Assembly (NCBI GenBank): GCA_017548175.1
Contig: JAFYMZ010000151.1
Span: 1-5,806, forward strand
Direction: 5' to 3'
Length of the DNA stretch: 5,806 nt
Source of the DNA: Clostridia bacterium
Lineage (GTDB): Bacteria; Bacillota_A; Clostridia; Oscillospirales; Butyricicoccaceae
The notes beneath the pieces are model-generated. The model searched no databases, had not been told where the DNA came from, and saw only the letters and a program-made list of their open reading frames with translations. How positions within the stretch are numbered: position 1 is the first letter of the stretch; every line of letters begins with the position of its first letter. Both the position numbers and the translations under genes were made by a program. Shown one piece after another: positions 5,610 through 5,806 of this stretch.

Positions 5610-5664
5610 CCGGGAGGGAAAGACCCCGGAAGTGCGACAGGCCCTCCCGGACCCTGCCTGTCGC
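5610..5664. repeat. Two interleaved 9-bp inverted repeats (pseudoknot topology)
   Basis: Repeat A pairs CCGGGAGGG (5610-5618) with CCCTCCCGG (5642-5650). Repeat B pairs GCGACAGGC (5634-5642) with GCCTGTCGC (5656-5664). The order is A-left, B-left, A-right, B-right, and base 5642 is shared. In RNA the two stems would either form an H-type pseudoknot or be alternative folds. Confidence 0.65.
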
Positions 5665-5684
5665 GCCTGTCATTTTCTTCGCGG

Positions 5685-5736
5685 TGACACCACAAGCCGC
5701 GTGCAGGTGCGGTTCCGCCGCTTTGCGTCGGTGTCA
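5685..5736. repeat. Long-range inverted repeat TGACACC/GGTGTCA enclosing a small hairpin
   Basis: Arms at 5685-5691 and 5730-5736 are exactly complementary. Inside is GCGG-TT-CCGC (5709-5718). Seven-base arms 38 bases apart could be chance alone, but they continue the hairpin series of the region. Confidence 0.4.
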
Positions 5737-5759
5737 ATGCGCGTTCGACAAAGCAGGAC

Positions 5760-5798
5760 GAAGCCGAGGGTGGCTTCACCAATTTTCCGTGAGCGGAA
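5760..5798. repeat. Two adjacent small hairpins near the right edge
   Basis: GAAGCC/GGCTTC (5760-5765 and 5772-5777) is followed by TTCCG/CGGAA (5785-5789 and 5794-5798). Neither has a T-run. They may belong to a larger repeat that continues outside the window. Confidence 0.45.
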
Positions 5799-5806
5799 CG
5801 CCTAAG

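Larger units (their letters stand above)
5346..5806. other. Gene-free intergenic region built of inverted repeats
   Basis: I see no credible gene in these roughly 460 bases. Short open frames occur on both strands, but none has a good ribosome site, a hydrophobic segment or a recognisable domain, and they run straight through the inverted repeats. Instead there are about a dozen hairpin-forming repeats in close succession, listed separately. The overall style (GC-rich arms, tiny loops, repeats abutting each other) suggests dispersed intergenic repeats inserted side by side after a terminator. The region continues beyond the right edge. Confidence 0.75.

Noticed and set aside
5353..5664. CRISPR array
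   Set aside because: The repeats are palindromes of differing sequence and spacing; there are no constant direct repeats with equal-length unique spacers and no cas genes.
5298..5687. 129-codon plus-strand frame starting in the palindrome after the ABC gene
   Set aside because: It reads through the transcription terminator and the MITE-like element, and its sequence reflects the repeats.
5462..5782. 106-codon minus-strand frame in the right-hand repeat region
   Set aside because: It runs through several perfect inverted repeats, lacks a good ribosome site or domain, and looks like the spurious proteins often called from dispersed repeats.

Overview
The window looks like chromosomal DNA of a GC-rich gut Clostridium relative, most likely Oscillospiraceae/Ruminococcaceae (the Faecalibacterium, Gemmiger, Subdoligranulum neighbourhood). 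The clues are AGGAGG-type ribosome sites, AT-rich sigma-A promoters in otherwise GC-rich DNA, GC-ending codons, a bile-salt-hydrolase-like gene, and a tail of hairpin-rich repeats of a kind I associate from memory with these genomes. The placement is inference; no 16S or other marker is present.

Layout. (1) Positions 1-297, minus strand: the first 99 codons of a choloylglycine hydrolase (bile salt hydrolase-like) gene that runs off the left edge. (2) 298-440: a divergent intergenic region with a good rightward promoter. (3) 441-1337: a secreted, membrane-anchored surface protein with two probable Ig-like domains, a PDKPVE repeat stalk and one C-terminal membrane segment. (4) 1420-1974 and 1971-2555: a translationally coupled pair of half-size CHR (chromate transporter family) membrane proteins with their own promoter and a strong terminator at 2569-2600. 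(5) 2703-5294: a large single-gene ABC transporter of MacB-like architecture (ATPase, one membrane helix, about 380-residue extracellular domain, three membrane helices), with its own promoter and a 12-bp-stem terminator. (6) 5346-5806: about 460 bases with no credible gene, packed with inverted repeats: a 102-bp MITE-like element with terminal inverted repeats and four internal hairpins, then several more hairpins, including two interleaved inverted repeats with pseudoknot topology.

How it works together. The genes appear to be independent units, all concerned with the cell surface or gut environment (bile amide hydrolysis, surface adhesion, ion transport, ABC export or sensing). I see no common pathway. 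The coding part is ordinary. The least explained part is the repeat tail at the right end, followed by the compact promoter/hairpin arrangement at 1334-1414.
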